A stretch of 58,804 bases of DNA from an uncultured Prevotella sp. (GTDB lineage Bacteria > Bacteroidota > Bacteroidia > Bacteroidales > Bacteroidaceae): contig CAMCLD010000011.1 in NCBI GenBank assembly GCA_945875635.1, forward strand, positions 1 through 58,804, written 5' to 3'. A program made the position numbers and the translations under genes. The notes under the pieces were generated by a model. That model was not told the origin of the DNA and made no database searches. It worked only from the letters and a program-made list of their open reading frames with translations. The first letter of the stretch is position 1. Each line of letters begins with the position of its first letter. Shown here one piece after another: positions 15,762-24,599 of the stretch.

Positions 15762-16151
15762 ATGGAAAATACCTATTCATTCTGGAAGTTTTTCTTCTTT
15801 AGTCCACTGACTTTGGGAATCTATCCTTTAGTGAAGTTTACAGTCATGGGAGACGACCTTAATCGTTTAGACAAGAGGTCAACAGTTCCTTATTGGATTA
15901 CTGCATTGCTTCTCGGTGGAATCACCTTCGGTATCTATCCGCTCATCTGGTGGACAAATGTCTGCAAACGAATAGGCAATCTCAATCCTTCAAATGGATT
16001 CTCTGCAGCTACCTTCTGGGGATGGTGTGTGCTTGGTTCTCTAATTGCTATCGGTCCATTGGTTTTCCTGTGGAAACTGTGTAACGCACTCAACTCTTTA
16101 GGTGAAGTAAATACAGAAGAAGTAAATACGGAAGAAGTAAGCGCAAACTAA
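15762..16151 (+). CDS. DUF4234-like small membrane protein
   Basis: The 129-residue protein has three or four hydrophobic segments (FFFFSPLTLGIYPLVKF, ITALLLGGITFGIYPLIWW, WGWCVLGSLIAIGPLVFLW) and the repeated TLGIYPL/TFGIYPLIWW pattern of DUF4234 proteins, in which a short loop follows each helix (VMGDDLNRL, CKRIGNL). Function of the family is unknown; it sits in the inner membrane. The C-terminus carries a short hydrophilic repeat, EVNTEEVNTEEVSAN, produced by a near-identical 15-base repeat in the DNA. I chose the ATG at 15762 because the 23 codons before it are inside the leader and lack membrane or signal features. Terminator at 16286-16316. Confidence 0.72.
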   Translation: MENTYSFWKFFFFSPLTLGIYPLVKFTVMGDDLNRLDKRSTVPYWITALLLGGITFGIYPLIWWTNVCKRIGNLNPSNGFSAATFWGWCVLGSLIAIGPLVFLWKLCNALNSLGEVNTEEVNTEEVSAN

Positions 16152-16285
16152 TGAAATAAGATTCTGTTGAAACAGAGACTTCTGAATAACAATTGGTCTT
16201 GTTTAAGAGGGATATGTGCGTATTATATTCGGAAACGGTCTAATACACAAAGTATCGTCATATACATAACTATAATATTATGAAG

Positions 16286-16316
16286 TGAGGATGTATTACA
16301 CGTCCTCATTTTTTTT
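16286..16316 (+). terminator. Rho-independent terminator of the DUF4234 gene
   Basis: TGAGGA (16286-16291) pairs with TCCTCA (16303-16308) and eight T follow. It lies about 135 nt after the stop codon; no other gene is seen in 16152-16459. Confidence 0.75.
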
Positions 16317-16363
16317 GCGCTTTTCCGTACCAAAATAATTGTATTAGCTAATCTGTCTGTTAT

Positions 16364-16398
16364 TTTGAAGCCAAGAAACAAAAAAAATGGTAACTTTG
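16364..16398 (+). promoter_or_regulatory. Promoter of holA
   Basis: TAACTTTG (16391-16398) is a good -7 box; TTTG at 16364-16367 is the -33 candidate with a 23-nt spacer. Confidence 0.6.
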
Positions 16399-16459
16399 CA
16401 TTCAATAATAAAAATAAAAGCCTTAAAACCGAACATTGAGGTGATAGGGTGGAAGGAAA

Positions 16460-17503
16460 ATGCTATATACAATGGAAAAAAACAATAAGGGGGGAAATAC
16501 TTTTGATGCCATTATGAGAAACCTTAAGGATGGCATATATGAACCCGTGTATGTTCTCATGGGAAACGAGTCGTATTACATTGACCAAATTGCTGACTAT
16601 ATTGCTGCAAATGCATTGCCAGAAGCCGAAAGGGATTTCAACCAGAATGTAGTTTTTGGAGCAGATACGAGCGACGCTGCAGTGATGGATATGGCAAGGC
16701 GTTTTCCGATGATGGCAGAAAGGCAGGTTGTCATAGTGAAGGAAGCACAGAATATAAAGAAATACGATGCTTTTGAGAAATATCTTCGCAATCCCATGCC
16801 ATCAACTGTTCTTGTATGGTGCCATAAGAACGGAACGATAGATAGAAGGAAGAAGTTCATGTCAATGGCTGAAAAAGTTGGAGTGGTTTTCGAGAGTAAG
16901 AAACTTCGCGATTACGAGCTTCCTGGATTTATAGAGTCTTACATAAGAGACAAAGGTGCGACAATAGACAATAAGGCATCTCAGATGATTGCCGACTCTG
17001 TTGGACCAGACTTGTTCCGTCTTGTCTCAGAACTTGATAAACTGTTCATTGGAATGAAGGATGGAGACAAAAGAATCATGCCAGAGATGGTAGAGGAAAA
17101 AATAGGAATAAGCAAAGAATTCAATTCATTTGAGTTGCGAACTGCTATTGCAAACAAGAATATAGAGAAAGCAAACCTTATAATAAAGTATTTTGATGAT
17201 AATCCAAAATCAGGGCAGGGGTATGTATTAATACCAACCCTGTTCAGATTCTTCCAAGATTTGATGATTGTATATTATTCTCCAAGGAATAATAATGATA
17301 AAGATATAGCAGATGCATTAGGCTTGAAAAACACATGGGCTGCTAAAGACTATGTTTCAGGAAAGAGAAATTATAGTGCAAGAAAAACTATGGATATAAT
17401 TTCCAAAATTAGAGAAATAGATGCAAAAAGTAAGGGGTTGGACAACCCAAATACGTCCATTGGAGAGCTTATGAAGGAGCTGATTTTCTTTATTCTGCAC
17501 TAA
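16460..17503 (+). CDS. holA: DNA polymerase III subunit delta
   Basis: This 347-residue protein is the clamp-loader delta subunit, which opens the sliding clamp during replication. Family features: YVLMGNESYYIDQIADYI near residues 30-47 (the start of the AAA-like domain), ERDFNQNVVFGADTS, RFPMMAERQVVIVKEAQNI, PSTVLVWCHKN and the C-terminal helical domain with FEFRTAIA-type sequence (FNSFELRTAIANKNIEKA). The ATG at 16460 is preceded by GGAAGGA at good spacing, rare for this phylum; an alternative start lies four codons downstream at 16472. The HsdR-N-like gene nearby is a common companion of holA in the phylum. Confidence 0.92.
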   Translation: MLYTMEKNNKGGNTFDAIMRNLKDGIYEPVYVLMGNESYYIDQIADYIAANALPEAERDFNQNVVFGADTSDAAVMDMARRFPMMAERQVVIVKEAQNIKKYDAFEKYLRNPMPSTVLVWCHKNGTIDRRKKFMSMAEKVGVVFESKKLRDYELPGFIESYIRDKGATIDNKASQMIADSVGPDLFRLVSELDKLFIGMKDGDKRIMPEMVEEKIGISKEFNSFELRTAIANKNIEKANLIIKYFDDNPKSGQGYVLIPTLFRFFQDLMIVYYSPRNNNDKDIADALGLKNTWAAKDYVSGKRNYSARKTMDIISKIREIDAKSKGLDNPNTSIGELMKELIFFILH

Positions 17504-17534
17504 GAATAATGCCTTTTTCTTTTTTTTTAGAGCT

Positions 17535-17565
17535 AAAAAAGCACTTTTATAAGGTGCTTTTTTTT
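17535..17565 (+). terminator. Rho-independent terminator of holA
   Basis: AAAAAAGCACTTT pairs with AAGGTGCTTTTTT around the loop TAT and runs into eight T at 17558-17565. Confidence 0.9.
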
Positions 17566-17569
17566 ATAT

Positions 17570-18190
17570 CTAATTCCATTGAAATCAATGACTTTGCCAT
17601 AAATAACATGCCTCAAAACTTGAATATTCTAAGCCGTCTCCATACTTTGTCCAGAATTCTTTAGTTTTGTTTGTTTTAGCTCTTTTTGAAACTTTTATTT
17701 TTAGAGTTTTATTTAATTAACTTTTGGAAATATAAATAGCAATCTAAAGTTTAGAACTTTATATTCATAAATCAAAATAAAATAATCAACAGTCATAAAA
17801 TTCTTGACCGAATATCTTGCATTTAAATTTGTAAACACAAAGATAAAGATTTGAATTTACAAACCAACATGAATATTTATGCATACAGATACATTAATCT
17901 TAAAATCTTGATTTTCACCATAGTTACAAATTTTTGTTGTTTAAATCATAGTTAAATATCAATTGTATTTTAAGAAATACTGCATAATTGCTCGTATTTA
18001 CATATATAATACCGTAATTAAGTCGTTTCTAAAGAGTGACTTAGTAAATATTGCTATATTTGTTATTTATTTGATTTTCCTTATTTGTATTTAGGTTTAT
18101 GTTTCCGAATAAGGTTTTAAACATCTTTGGTTTTATAAATTTAAATATTTAAATCAAGAAAGTAAAAATTCAAATATCAAATTTTCTTTA
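17570..18190. other. AT-rich intergenic region without a gene
   Basis: About 620 bases of strongly A+T-rich DNA with no credible open frame, tRNA or long inverted repeat. Several short AAATTT-type stretches and repeats of TTTAAAT occur near 18120-18185. It could hold binding sites for the HTH protein encoded just downstream; I see no defined gene. Confidence 0.5.
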
Positions 18191-18196
18191 GGTTTG

Positions 18197-18227
18197 TTGT
18201 GTATGTAAAAAATATTGTTTACCTTTG
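18197..18227 (+). promoter_or_regulatory. Promoter of the HTH gene
   Basis: TTG (18197-18199), 20 nt, TACCTTTG (18220-18227): consensus promoter. The ATG follows 46 nt after it. Confidence 0.82.
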
Positions 18228-18243
18228 TAAAATCTTAAATAAA

Positions 18244-18257
18244 TGCCCTAAATAGGG
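18244..18257. promoter_or_regulatory. Palindrome between promoter and HTH start, possible operator
   Basis: GCCCTAAATAGGGC is a 14-base inverted repeat (GCCCTA/TAGGGC around AA), placed about 10 nt after the expected transcription start and 16 nt before the ATG. In size and place it fits an autoregulatory operator of the downstream HTH protein; a small RNA hairpin is the alternative. Confidence 0.5.
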
Positions 18258-18273
18258 CTTAATATAACGCTTT

Positions 18274-18759
18274 ATGAAAGATAGAATACGTCAACTGATG
18301 ATTAGCCAGCACATGACCCAGCAGTCTTTTGCTGAGTATATAGGAATTTCTTCCGCTTCTTTAAGTAGTATATTTAATGACCGGACAAAACCCACTTTGA
18401 ATACAGTTGAGGCTATACGTGCAAAATTTCCCTCTATAAATCTTGATTGGCTCGTTTCCGGTATTGGCTCAATGTTCAAGGAAGTGTCGGAATCAGATTC
18501 TGTTCAAGACCATGACCAGCAAACAAATGTACAGAACCGCCAGTCAGAACCCTCCTCTACTGCCCCATTACAAGGAACAATACCAGGTTTTGGTTTTCAG
18601 CAAGATCAGTATGGAGTACAAAATAATTACAAAAATCAGGCATCACTTCCTGTACAGCCAAAGATTGATTTCGTTGAGAAAAAGAGGATGATTACAGAAA
18701 TCAGAATATTCTTTGATGATCAGACATACGAGTCGTTTGTGCCCAAGAATAGCAAATGA
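18274..18759 (+). CDS. Cro/C1-type HTH regulator
   Basis: The 161-residue protein begins with a Cro/C1-type helix-turn-helix (IRQLMISQHMTQQSFAEYIG, then ISSASLSSIFNDRTKPTL, NTVEAIRAKFPSINLDWLVSG). A Gln/Pro/Ser-rich linker occupies residues about 70-125, and the C-terminus (KRMITEIRIFFDDQTYESFVP) is a small conserved module. This type of HTH protein is commonly found before pyrK-pyrD in Prevotella-like genomes, as here, though the pyr genes have their own promoter box. The palindrome in its leader suggests it controls itself. DNA targets are unknown. Confidence 0.82.
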   Translation: MKDRIRQLMISQHMTQQSFAEYIGISSASLSSIFNDRTKPTLNTVEAIRAKFPSINLDWLVSGIGSMFKEVSESDSVQDHDQQTNVQNRQSEPSSTAPLQGTIPGFGFQQDQYGVQNNYKNQASLPVQPKIDFVEKKRMITEIRIFFDDQTYESFVPKNSK

Positions 18760-18837
18760 CAATATGCATGAACAGTATTTTAATTTTATATTGAATAAAA
18801 ATCATACGCTTCTGTCGTTTTTCTCATTAATATTTCG

Positions 18838-18845
18838 TAATTTTG
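18838..18845 (+). promoter_or_regulatory. -7 promoter box before pyrK
   Basis: TAATTTTG fits the TAnnTTTG element; no good -33 TTTG is at the expected distance. The leader to pyrK would be about 110 nt. Confidence 0.45.
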
Positions 18846-18959
18846 CCACATATACATATTGGTATTCCATCATTGTGTATATGCTGTTACATGTCATACT
18901 CTCTATAAATTATATGAAAGGGATGGATGACCGTTAATAAAGAAATAAATACAATACTA

Positions 18960-19739
18960 ATGAGAAAAAATATACTTGATTTAATCGTTTCTGATTCCGT
19001 GAAGCTTAACGAGCGATACACATTGCTTAAGTTGACGCATGATTCGCCATTGCCACGTATGTATCCAGGACAGTTTGTGGAGGTAAAAGTGGATGATTCT
19101 CCACGAACAATGCTCAGACGCCCGATATCAGTCAATTATGTAGATTATGAGAGTAATGAACTGTGGCTGCTGGTTGCTGCCGTAGGCGATGGCACGCGCC
19201 ATATCACGTCCCTGCATGTTGGTGATATTCTCAATTGTGTGCTTCCGCTTGGGAATGGCTTCCGCAAAGATTTTTCAACGGGAGAGAGAATACTTCTTGT
19301 AGGAGGCGGTGTTGGAGTGGCTCCATTGTTATATTATGGCAAATGTATAAAAGACCTGGGAGCGACACCTGTTTTCCTTCTAGGAGCCCGTAGCTCAAGG
19401 GATCTTCTTGAGATGGATTGCTTCCGTCGTTTTGGTGATGTGCATATAACAACTGAAGACGGTTCTGCAGGAGAAAAAGGCTTTGTTACTAATCATTCAT
19501 GTCTATCAGAAGGTAATTATGATTTCATTGCTACATGCGGTCCTAAGCCAATGATGAAAGCTGTTGCCAAGTTTGCCGCATCTGTTAATTTGGAATGTGA
19601 GGTATCGCTTGAGAATATGATGGCATGTGGAGTCGGGGCATGCCTTTGTTGTGTAGAGAAAACGACAAGTGGCAATTTATGTGTGTGCAAGGATGGACCG
19701 GTTTTCAAGACATCTGATTTGCTTTGGGACTTATGCTGA
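18960..19739 (+). CDS. pyrK: Dihydroorotate dehydrogenase electron transfer subunit
   Basis: This 259-residue iron-sulfur flavoprotein passes electrons from dihydroorotate dehydrogenase B to NAD+. It has the ferredoxin-reductase architecture: FAD domain with MLRRPISVNYVD near residues 50-61, nucleotide-binding motif LLVGGGVGVAPLLYYGK, CGPKPMM, and the C-terminal [2Fe-2S] ligand set in MACGVGACLCCVEKT and LCVCKDGPVF. The start at 18960 (MRKNILDL) is chosen since the 11 codons before it are not conserved. pyrD follows after 91 bases, and together they form the class 1B enzyme of pyrimidine synthesis. Confidence 0.93.
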   Translation: MRKNILDLIVSDSVKLNERYTLLKLTHDSPLPRMYPGQFVEVKVDDSPRTMLRRPISVNYVDYESNELWLLVAAVGDGTRHITSLHVGDILNCVLPLGNGFRKDFSTGERILLVGGGVGVAPLLYYGKCIKDLGATPVFLLGARSSRDLLEMDCFRRFGDVHITTEDGSAGEKGFVTNHSCLSEGNYDFIATCGPKPMMKAVAKFAASVNLECEVSLENMMACGVGACLCCVEKTTSGNLCVCKDGPVFKTSDLLWDLC

Positions 19740-19830
19740 TAGTATAATCTGATTTAGAGCAATGAAGTGAATGTACCATGTTGTCCTCATGGTTGAAGTC
19801 AAAAGTTTAAAGTTATTATACATAAGAAAG

Positions 19831-20742
19831 ATGGCAGATTTAAGAGTTAATATAAATGGTTTGCAACTGAAGAATCCTGTCTTGACAGCATCAGGAACTT
19901 TTGGTTATGGACTTGAATTCGCAGATTTTGTTCCACTTGACTCACTTGGAGGGTTTATTGTCAAAGGAACCACTCTTCACGCACGTGAAGGCAATGATTA
20001 TCCAAGGATGGCGGAAACGCCCTCTGGAATGCTCAATTGTGTTGGTCTCCAAAATAAAGGTGTTGATTATTTTTGCAGTAACATATATCCACAGATAAAA
20101 GATTTTGATACAAATGTTGTGGTTAATGTGAGTGGCTCTTCCCCAGAGGACTATGCAGAATGCGCTTCTCGCATAGATGCTTTGGAAACCATTCCAGCGA
20201 TAGAACTTAATATAAGCTGTCCTAATGTCAGACAAGGTGGCATGGCATTTGGCGTTACTGCCAAGGGTGCTGCTGCTGTAGTACGCGCCGTAAGAGAGCG
20301 CTATGGAAAGACATTGATTGTCAAGTTGTCTCCCAATGTGACAGATATTACGGAAATAGCTCGTGCTTGTGAGGCAGAGGGTGCAGATTCTGTGTCACTT
20401 ATCAATACGTTAATGGGAATGTCCATAGACATTGAGAAGCGTTGCTCACGTCTCAGTATTGGAACAGGTGGTCTGAGTGGACCTGCAGTGAAGCCTGTTG
20501 CTTTGCGTATGGTATGGCAAGTGACGAAAGCTGTCAAGATACCAGTAATAGGACTTGGGGGAATATGTACAGCCTCAGATGCCATTGAATTCCTTATGGC
20601 AGGTGCAACAGCCATAGAGATAGGAACAGCCAATTTTATAGACCCTTGTGTGACCACAAAAGTCATAAATGGTATGAATGCGTGGCTTGACTCTCACGGT
20701 TGTCGTTCTGTTATGGAAATAGTTGGTACATTGAAAGACTAA
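19831..20742 (+). CDS. pyrD: Dihydroorotate dehydrogenase, class 1B catalytic subunit
   Basis: It oxidises dihydroorotate to orotate using FMN and works with PyrK. The 303-residue protein carries [55 protein letters not shown] with the class 1 catalytic Cys in this loop region, [40 protein letters not shown] and [17 protein letters not shown]. These are class 1B features. The start [16 protein letters not shown] at 19831 is the family N-terminus; 20 in-frame codons upstream are ignored. The miaA ATG comes one base after its stop, so translation may be coupled. Confidence 0.95.
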   Translation: MADLRVNINGLQLKNPVLTASGTFGYGLEFADFVPLDSLGGFIVKGTTLHAREGNDYPRMAETPSGMLNCVGLQNKGVDYFCSNIYPQIKDFDTNVVVNVSGSSPEDYAECASRIDALETIPAIELNISCPNVRQGGMAFGVTAKGAAAVVRAVRERYGKTLIVKLSPNVTDITEIARACEAEGADSVSLINTLMGMSIDIEKRCSRLSIGTGGLSGPAVKPVALRMVWQVTKAVKIPVIGLGGICTASDAIEFLMAGATAIEIGTANFIDPCVTTKVINGMNAWLDSHGCRSVMEIVGTLKD

Positions 20743-20743
20743 T

Positions 20744-21691
20744 ATGATAACGATACTTGGACCTACTGCCTCAGGAAAGACAACCCTTGCCGCAAATCTT
20801 GCCTACAGGATATGTGGGGAGATAATAAGTGCTGACAGTCGTCAGGTTTACCGTGGCATGGATATCGGGACAGGAAAAGACCTTGACGACTATAGAATAG
20901 GAAACAGCACTGTGCCTTATCATCTTATTGATATATGCGAGCCAGGAGAAAAATACAACTTGTTCAGATACCAAAGTGATTTTCACAAGGTTTATGAAGC
21001 CATAGTTAATAGAGGGCACATTCCAATATTGTGTGGTGGAACAGGATTGTATATAGAGGCTGTTCTAAAAGGATATTCACTTTCCCCAGTGCCTCAGAAT
21101 GACAAACTAAGAGATAGTCTGGCAGGAAAGAGCTTGGAAGAACTGACAAGGATTCTCGTTGGATTAAAGGAAAAAACGGGTTCAAAAATGCACAATCGTT
21201 CAGATGTTGACACTCCACAGCGAGCGATACGTGCAATAGAGATTGAACGCTATAATATAGACAATCCAATGCCTGAGAGAGAACTACCCTCAATAGATTC
21301 ACTACTCATAGGTGTGTCAGTTGATCGTGAAGAAAGACGCCGCCGCATAAGCGAAAGGTTGCGTGCGAGAATAGAGGAAGGAATGGTTGATGAAGTTAGA
21401 CATCTGATAGATAGTGGTGTCTCTGCGGAGTCACTTATTTATTATGGTCTTGAATATAAATATGTCACAGAGTATGTAACGGGCAAGATTTCGTATGAAG
21501 AAATGTATTCCCGTCTGGAAATAGCCATCCATCAGTTTGCCAAACGGCAAATGACCTGGTTCCGAGGTATGGAGCGCAGAGGTTTCCATATTCATTGGAT
21601 AGATGCATCAAGACCTACCGATGAGTTGGTCGATGAGATACTTGAAATAAAAAAACAGAACGATTTGAATAATTATGGAAGGGAGAAATAA
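20744..21691 (+). CDS. miaA: tRNA dimethylallyltransferase
   Basis: The enzyme adds the dimethylallyl group to A37 of tRNAs that read UNN codons. The 315-residue protein has the P-loop GPTASGKTTLAANLA at residues 6-20, ISADSRQVYRGMDIGTGKD, CGGTGLYIEAVLKGYS, DTPQRAIRAIEIERY and the C-terminal YKYVTEYVTGK and FAKRQMTWFRGM. All are family hallmarks. It follows pyrD by one base and overlaps the next gene by 17 bases, so the group pyrK-pyrD-miaA-lipid-kinase-like gene is one operon. Confidence 0.95.
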   Translation: MITILGPTASGKTTLAANLAYRICGEIISADSRQVYRGMDIGTGKDLDDYRIGNSTVPYHLIDICEPGEKYNLFRYQSDFHKVYEAIVNRGHIPILCGGTGLYIEAVLKGYSLSPVPQNDKLRDSLAGKSLEELTRILVGLKEKTGSKMHNRSDVDTPQRAIRAIEIERYNIDNPMPERELPSIDSLLIGVSVDREERRRRISERLRARIEEGMVDEVRHLIDSGVSAESLIYYGLEYKYVTEYVTGKISYEEMYSRLEIAIHQFAKRQMTWFRGMERRGFHIHWIDASRPTDELVDEILEIKKQNDLNNYGREK

Positions 21692-22616
21692 TAAGTGGGG
21701 CATTCTGTATTGCCCTCGTCATGGAATGACCAAGAACCCTCGTCGCAGATGGGAAAGAATAGAACGCCTGTTGCGTAGCCGCAACATAGATTTCGACTAT
21801 GTCCAGAGCGAGAATGCTAAAAGTGTGGATAGGCTTGTAATGATGATGATAAACAATGGTTATAAGACCATTGTAATAGTTGGTGGAGATTCCGCACTTA
21901 ACGATGCTGTCAACTGCCTTATGCAAGTCCCTAAACCTGTTAGAGACGGAATAGCTCTCGGTGTCATTCCAAATGGCATGATGAATGACTTCTCGCATTT
22001 CTGGGGTATTGACGAGGACCGTATTTCAGAGGCAATTGACTGGCTAAAGCAAAGGCGTGTGAGAAAGATAGACCTTGGTTGTATAAGATACACCAATAGT
22101 AAGCGTGAGAATTGTCATCGCTACTTCCTCAACTGTGTCAATGTAGGACTTATTGCAGCGATAATGAATCTGCGTCGTCAGACACACCATATATTCGGTT
22201 CACGCTCGCTTTCATTTCTTTTTTCTTTTATCCTTCTTATTTTCCAGCGTATGGATTACATAATGGATATAAAAATCAATACAGACAGAATTCGCCGCAA
22301 GGTAATGACTGTATGTATCGGCAATGCTTCTGGGTATGGACAGACCCCTAATGCAGTCCCTTATAACGGACTGCTTGACGTGTCCGTTGTATATCATCCT
22401 AAAATGACCCAGCTTTTTGAGGGAATATATCTATTTGTCAAGGGAAAGTTTCTAAATCATCATAGTGTCCATCCATTCAGAACACGAGAGGTTGAGTTTA
22501 CAACAGCTCAACATGCAATGGTTGGAGTTGACGGACGTCTAATGAATGGTTCTCCTGTCGGAAGCTTCCGTATAACAGTAGAGCAGGAAGTTATTAATTT
22601 TATCATTCCATCATAA
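21675..22616 (+). CDS. Diacylglycerol kinase family protein
   Basis: This 313-residue protein belongs to the diacylglycerol/lipid kinase catalytic family. It shows the nucleotide-binding segment IVIVGGDSALNDAVNCLM at about residues 70-87, PNGMMNDFSHFWGI and the second domain with VCIGNASGYGQTPNAVPYNG and VGVDGRLMNGSPV. In the canonical family the motifs are GGDGT and GTANDFAR; here they read GGDSA and GMMNDFSH, so it is a divergent member. It should phosphorylate a membrane lipid or sphingoid substrate; which one cannot be said. It overlaps miaA by 17 bases. Confidence 0.82.
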   Translation: MEGRNNKWGILYCPRHGMTKNPRRRWERIERLLRSRNIDFDYVQSENAKSVDRLVMMMINNGYKTIVIVGGDSALNDAVNCLMQVPKPVRDGIALGVIPNGMMNDFSHFWGIDEDRISEAIDWLKQRRVRKIDLGCIRYTNSKRENCHRYFLNCVNVGLIAAIMNLRRQTHHIFGSRSLSFLFSFILLIFQRMDYIMDIKINTDRIRRKVMTVCIGNASGYGQTPNAVPYNGLLDVSVVYHPKMTQLFEGIYLFVKGKFLNHHSVHPFRTREVEFTTAQHAMVGVDGRLMNGSPVGSFRITVEQEVINFIIPS

Positions 22617-22643
22617 AAACAAATTTAAACGATTACTACTAAA

Positions 22644-24440
22644 ATGAAAAAAGCAATTCTGACGTTATTTTGTGCTATGACAGGCATGTCCTCCATGGCA
22701 CAGCAGTTGGCGTTTCCCGAAGCAGAGGGGTATGGAAAAAATGCCTCAGGTGGACGTGGAGGAAATGTTTATTATGTAACGCGCAACGATGACTGCACAG
22801 ATGACAATCTTGTTGAAGGAACACTTCGTTGGGCACTTAGAACAGGTGATGATACCCCAAGAACAATACTTTTCAAGACTTGTGGTACTATTTACCTTAC
22901 GAGTCAGCTGAAGTTCGCTCACCCAAATGTAACGATAGCCGGTCAGACAGCACCAGGCGGTGGAATATGTATAGCTGGTTACAAGGTTTATGTATGTAAG
23001 CCAAATGTCATACTGCGTCACCTGCGTTTCCGTGCTGGTGACTATGCGAGCAAGAGCATGCCGTCTTTGGATGTTGAGAATACTAACAATGTCATTATCG
23101 ACCATTGTTCTTTTACGTGGTCGATGGAGGAATGTCTCACCATGTATGACTGTGATTCAACTACAGTCCAGTATTGTATTATAGGAGAGGGACTATACAA
23201 TTCACGTAACTCAAAAGGAGCACGTGCCTACGCAACACAGTGGGGTGGGGAGCATAGTACCATGCACCATTGCCTGATAACAAACTGTAACAACAGGACA
23301 CCACGATTCAATGGAGTACGTGACAACAGTAACAATCCTGGTGATCATGATCAGTTTGTTGATTCAGAGTTCTTCAACAATGTTATTTTCAACTGGGGAA
23401 AGCCTAATTCTGTATATGGTGGAGAGTGTGATGCCACTATTAATTCTGGCAATAGTTATAATAAGGTTTATATGCGTGGCAACTTTTTCCGCCCAGGTCC
23501 TGCAACACTCCAAAATGTGAAGTCAAATCGTTATTTTGTTGAGGCATCAACTCAGAATGGTATGGGGCAATGGTTCCTTGATGGAAATAAGTTTGATGTT
23601 TCTTCACCTTTCACCCCCACAACAGCTGTATGGGCAGAAAACGTCCTTTCTCAGATAGAGGAAGACAATTATTATGGAATATCCACAGGCAATGCAGGCA
23701 GGACAATAAATGTCAAGGCTGGTACAAATGCTGACTTCCTTTTGAACAATGTCCTGTCATCGCAGGAACAGAGCAGTGGCCTGTTGGCGGAATCAGCTGA
23801 TGAAGCTTTTTCAAAGGTCGTGTCATCTGCAGGAGCCTCTCTTCCACGTTATGATGAGGTTGATATTCGTCTTCTTGATGAGGCATCAGGAAATATCAAT
23901 CCTCAGTATGCTGGTTATGAGGCATCTGGTTTATTAAGCCGTGCAATGGGAATCATCAACTCCCCTTCTGACATTACACTCGCTCGTCATGATGTATTTA
24001 TTGCAGTAAGAGAGTCTGACACAGGAGAAAAACAAAATGTTGAGGCTACAGAATGGCCATATCTTGGACTTGAGGATGGTGAGAAGGGCTTTACGGACAC
24101 CGATTCTGATGGACTTCCGGATGCTTACGAGGAAGAGATAGGACTTGATCCAAGCAATCCTTTGGATGGTGCAAACATTGGTGTCGATGGCTATTCCAAT
24201 TTAGAGCTATTCCTTAATGGAGTTGCAGACGGCAGTATTGACAAGGCTAAGTATGAGGACAAGGACATTTCGTCAATTCCCTCTGTCTTGCCAGATACAT
24301 CGGATGCAGTGCATGAGACGGTTTTTGGCGTAAATGGTGCCATAATCCAAGGACTCAAATCAGGCATTGGCATAGTGCGCCAGACAACGTCAGACGGTAG
24401 GACAAGAGTTAATAAAGTGCTGATGTCTCCCCGACGTTAG
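22644..24440 (+). CDS. Secreted pectate lyase-like protein (polysaccharide lyase family 1)
   Basis: This 598-residue protein has a signal peptide (MKKAILTLFCAMTGMSSMAQ) and a right-handed beta-helix of the pectate lyase type: FPEAEGYGKNASGGRGGNVY, LRWALRTGDDTPRTILFKTC, VTIAGQTAPGGGICIAGYKV, VILRHLRFRAGD, NVIIDHCSFTWSMEECLTMY and RTPRFNGVRDNSN. The order and spacing are those of PL1 family members that cut polygalacturonan by beta-elimination with Ca2+. The segment DTDSDGLPDAYEEEIGLDP at about residue 485 is a Ca2+-binding thrombospondin-type-3-like motif. It starts 27 bases after the lipid-kinase-like gene, so it may be read from the same transcript, although the role is unrelated. A terminator follows. 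Confidence 0.85.
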   Translation: MKKAILTLFCAMTGMSSMAQQLAFPEAEGYGKNASGGRGGNVYYVTRNDDCTDDNLVEGTLRWALRTGDDTPRTILFKTCGTIYLTSQLKFAHPNVTIAGQTAPGGGICIAGYKVYVCKPNVILRHLRFRAGDYASKSMPSLDVENTNNVIIDHCSFTWSMEECLTMYDCDSTTVQYCIIGEGLYNSRNSKGARAYATQWGGEHSTMHHCLITNCNNRTPRFNGVRDNSNNPGDHDQFVDSEFFNNVIFNWGKPNSVYGGECDATINSGNSYNKVYMRGNFFRPGPATLQNVKSNRYFVEASTQNGMGQWFLDGNKFDVSSPFTPTTAVWAENVLSQIEEDNYYGISTGNAGRTINVKAGTNADFLLNNVLSSQEQSSGLLAESADEAFSKVVSSAGASLPRYDEVDIRLLDEASGNINPQYAGYEASGLLSRAMGIINSPSDITLARHDVFIAVRESDTGEKQNVEATEWPYLGLEDGEKGFTDTDSDGLPDAYEEEIGLDPSNPLDGANIGVDGYSNLELFLNGVADGSIDKAKYEDKDISSIPSVLPDTSDAVHETVFGVNGAIIQGLKSGIGIVRQTTSDGRTRVNKVLMSPRR

Positions 24441-24472
24441 TTGAATAATGCTATAATTTTTATTTTATTGCT

Positions 24473-24513
24473 AAAAAATGCCCAGTATGATAAATATAGG
24501 GCATTTTTTTTTT
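24473..24513 (+). terminator. Rho-independent terminator of the pectate lyase gene
   Basis: AAAAAATGCCC (24473-24483) pairs with GGGCATTTTTT (24499-24509), and more T follow. The T run overlaps the -33 box of the next promoter. Confidence 0.92.
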
Positions 24514-24541
24514 GATGTAACAATAAAAATTAGTAACTTTG
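24511..24541 (+). promoter_or_regulatory. Promoter of the alpha-glucan operon
   Basis: TTTG (24511-24514), 19 nt, TAACTTTG (24534-24541): consensus. It serves the debranching enzyme gene at 24600 and probably the two genes after it. Confidence 0.82.
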
Positions 24542-24599
24542 AACGGCATAAATAACAATATACCTAAACAGTAATTCTATCTAATAAACATAAATAAGC

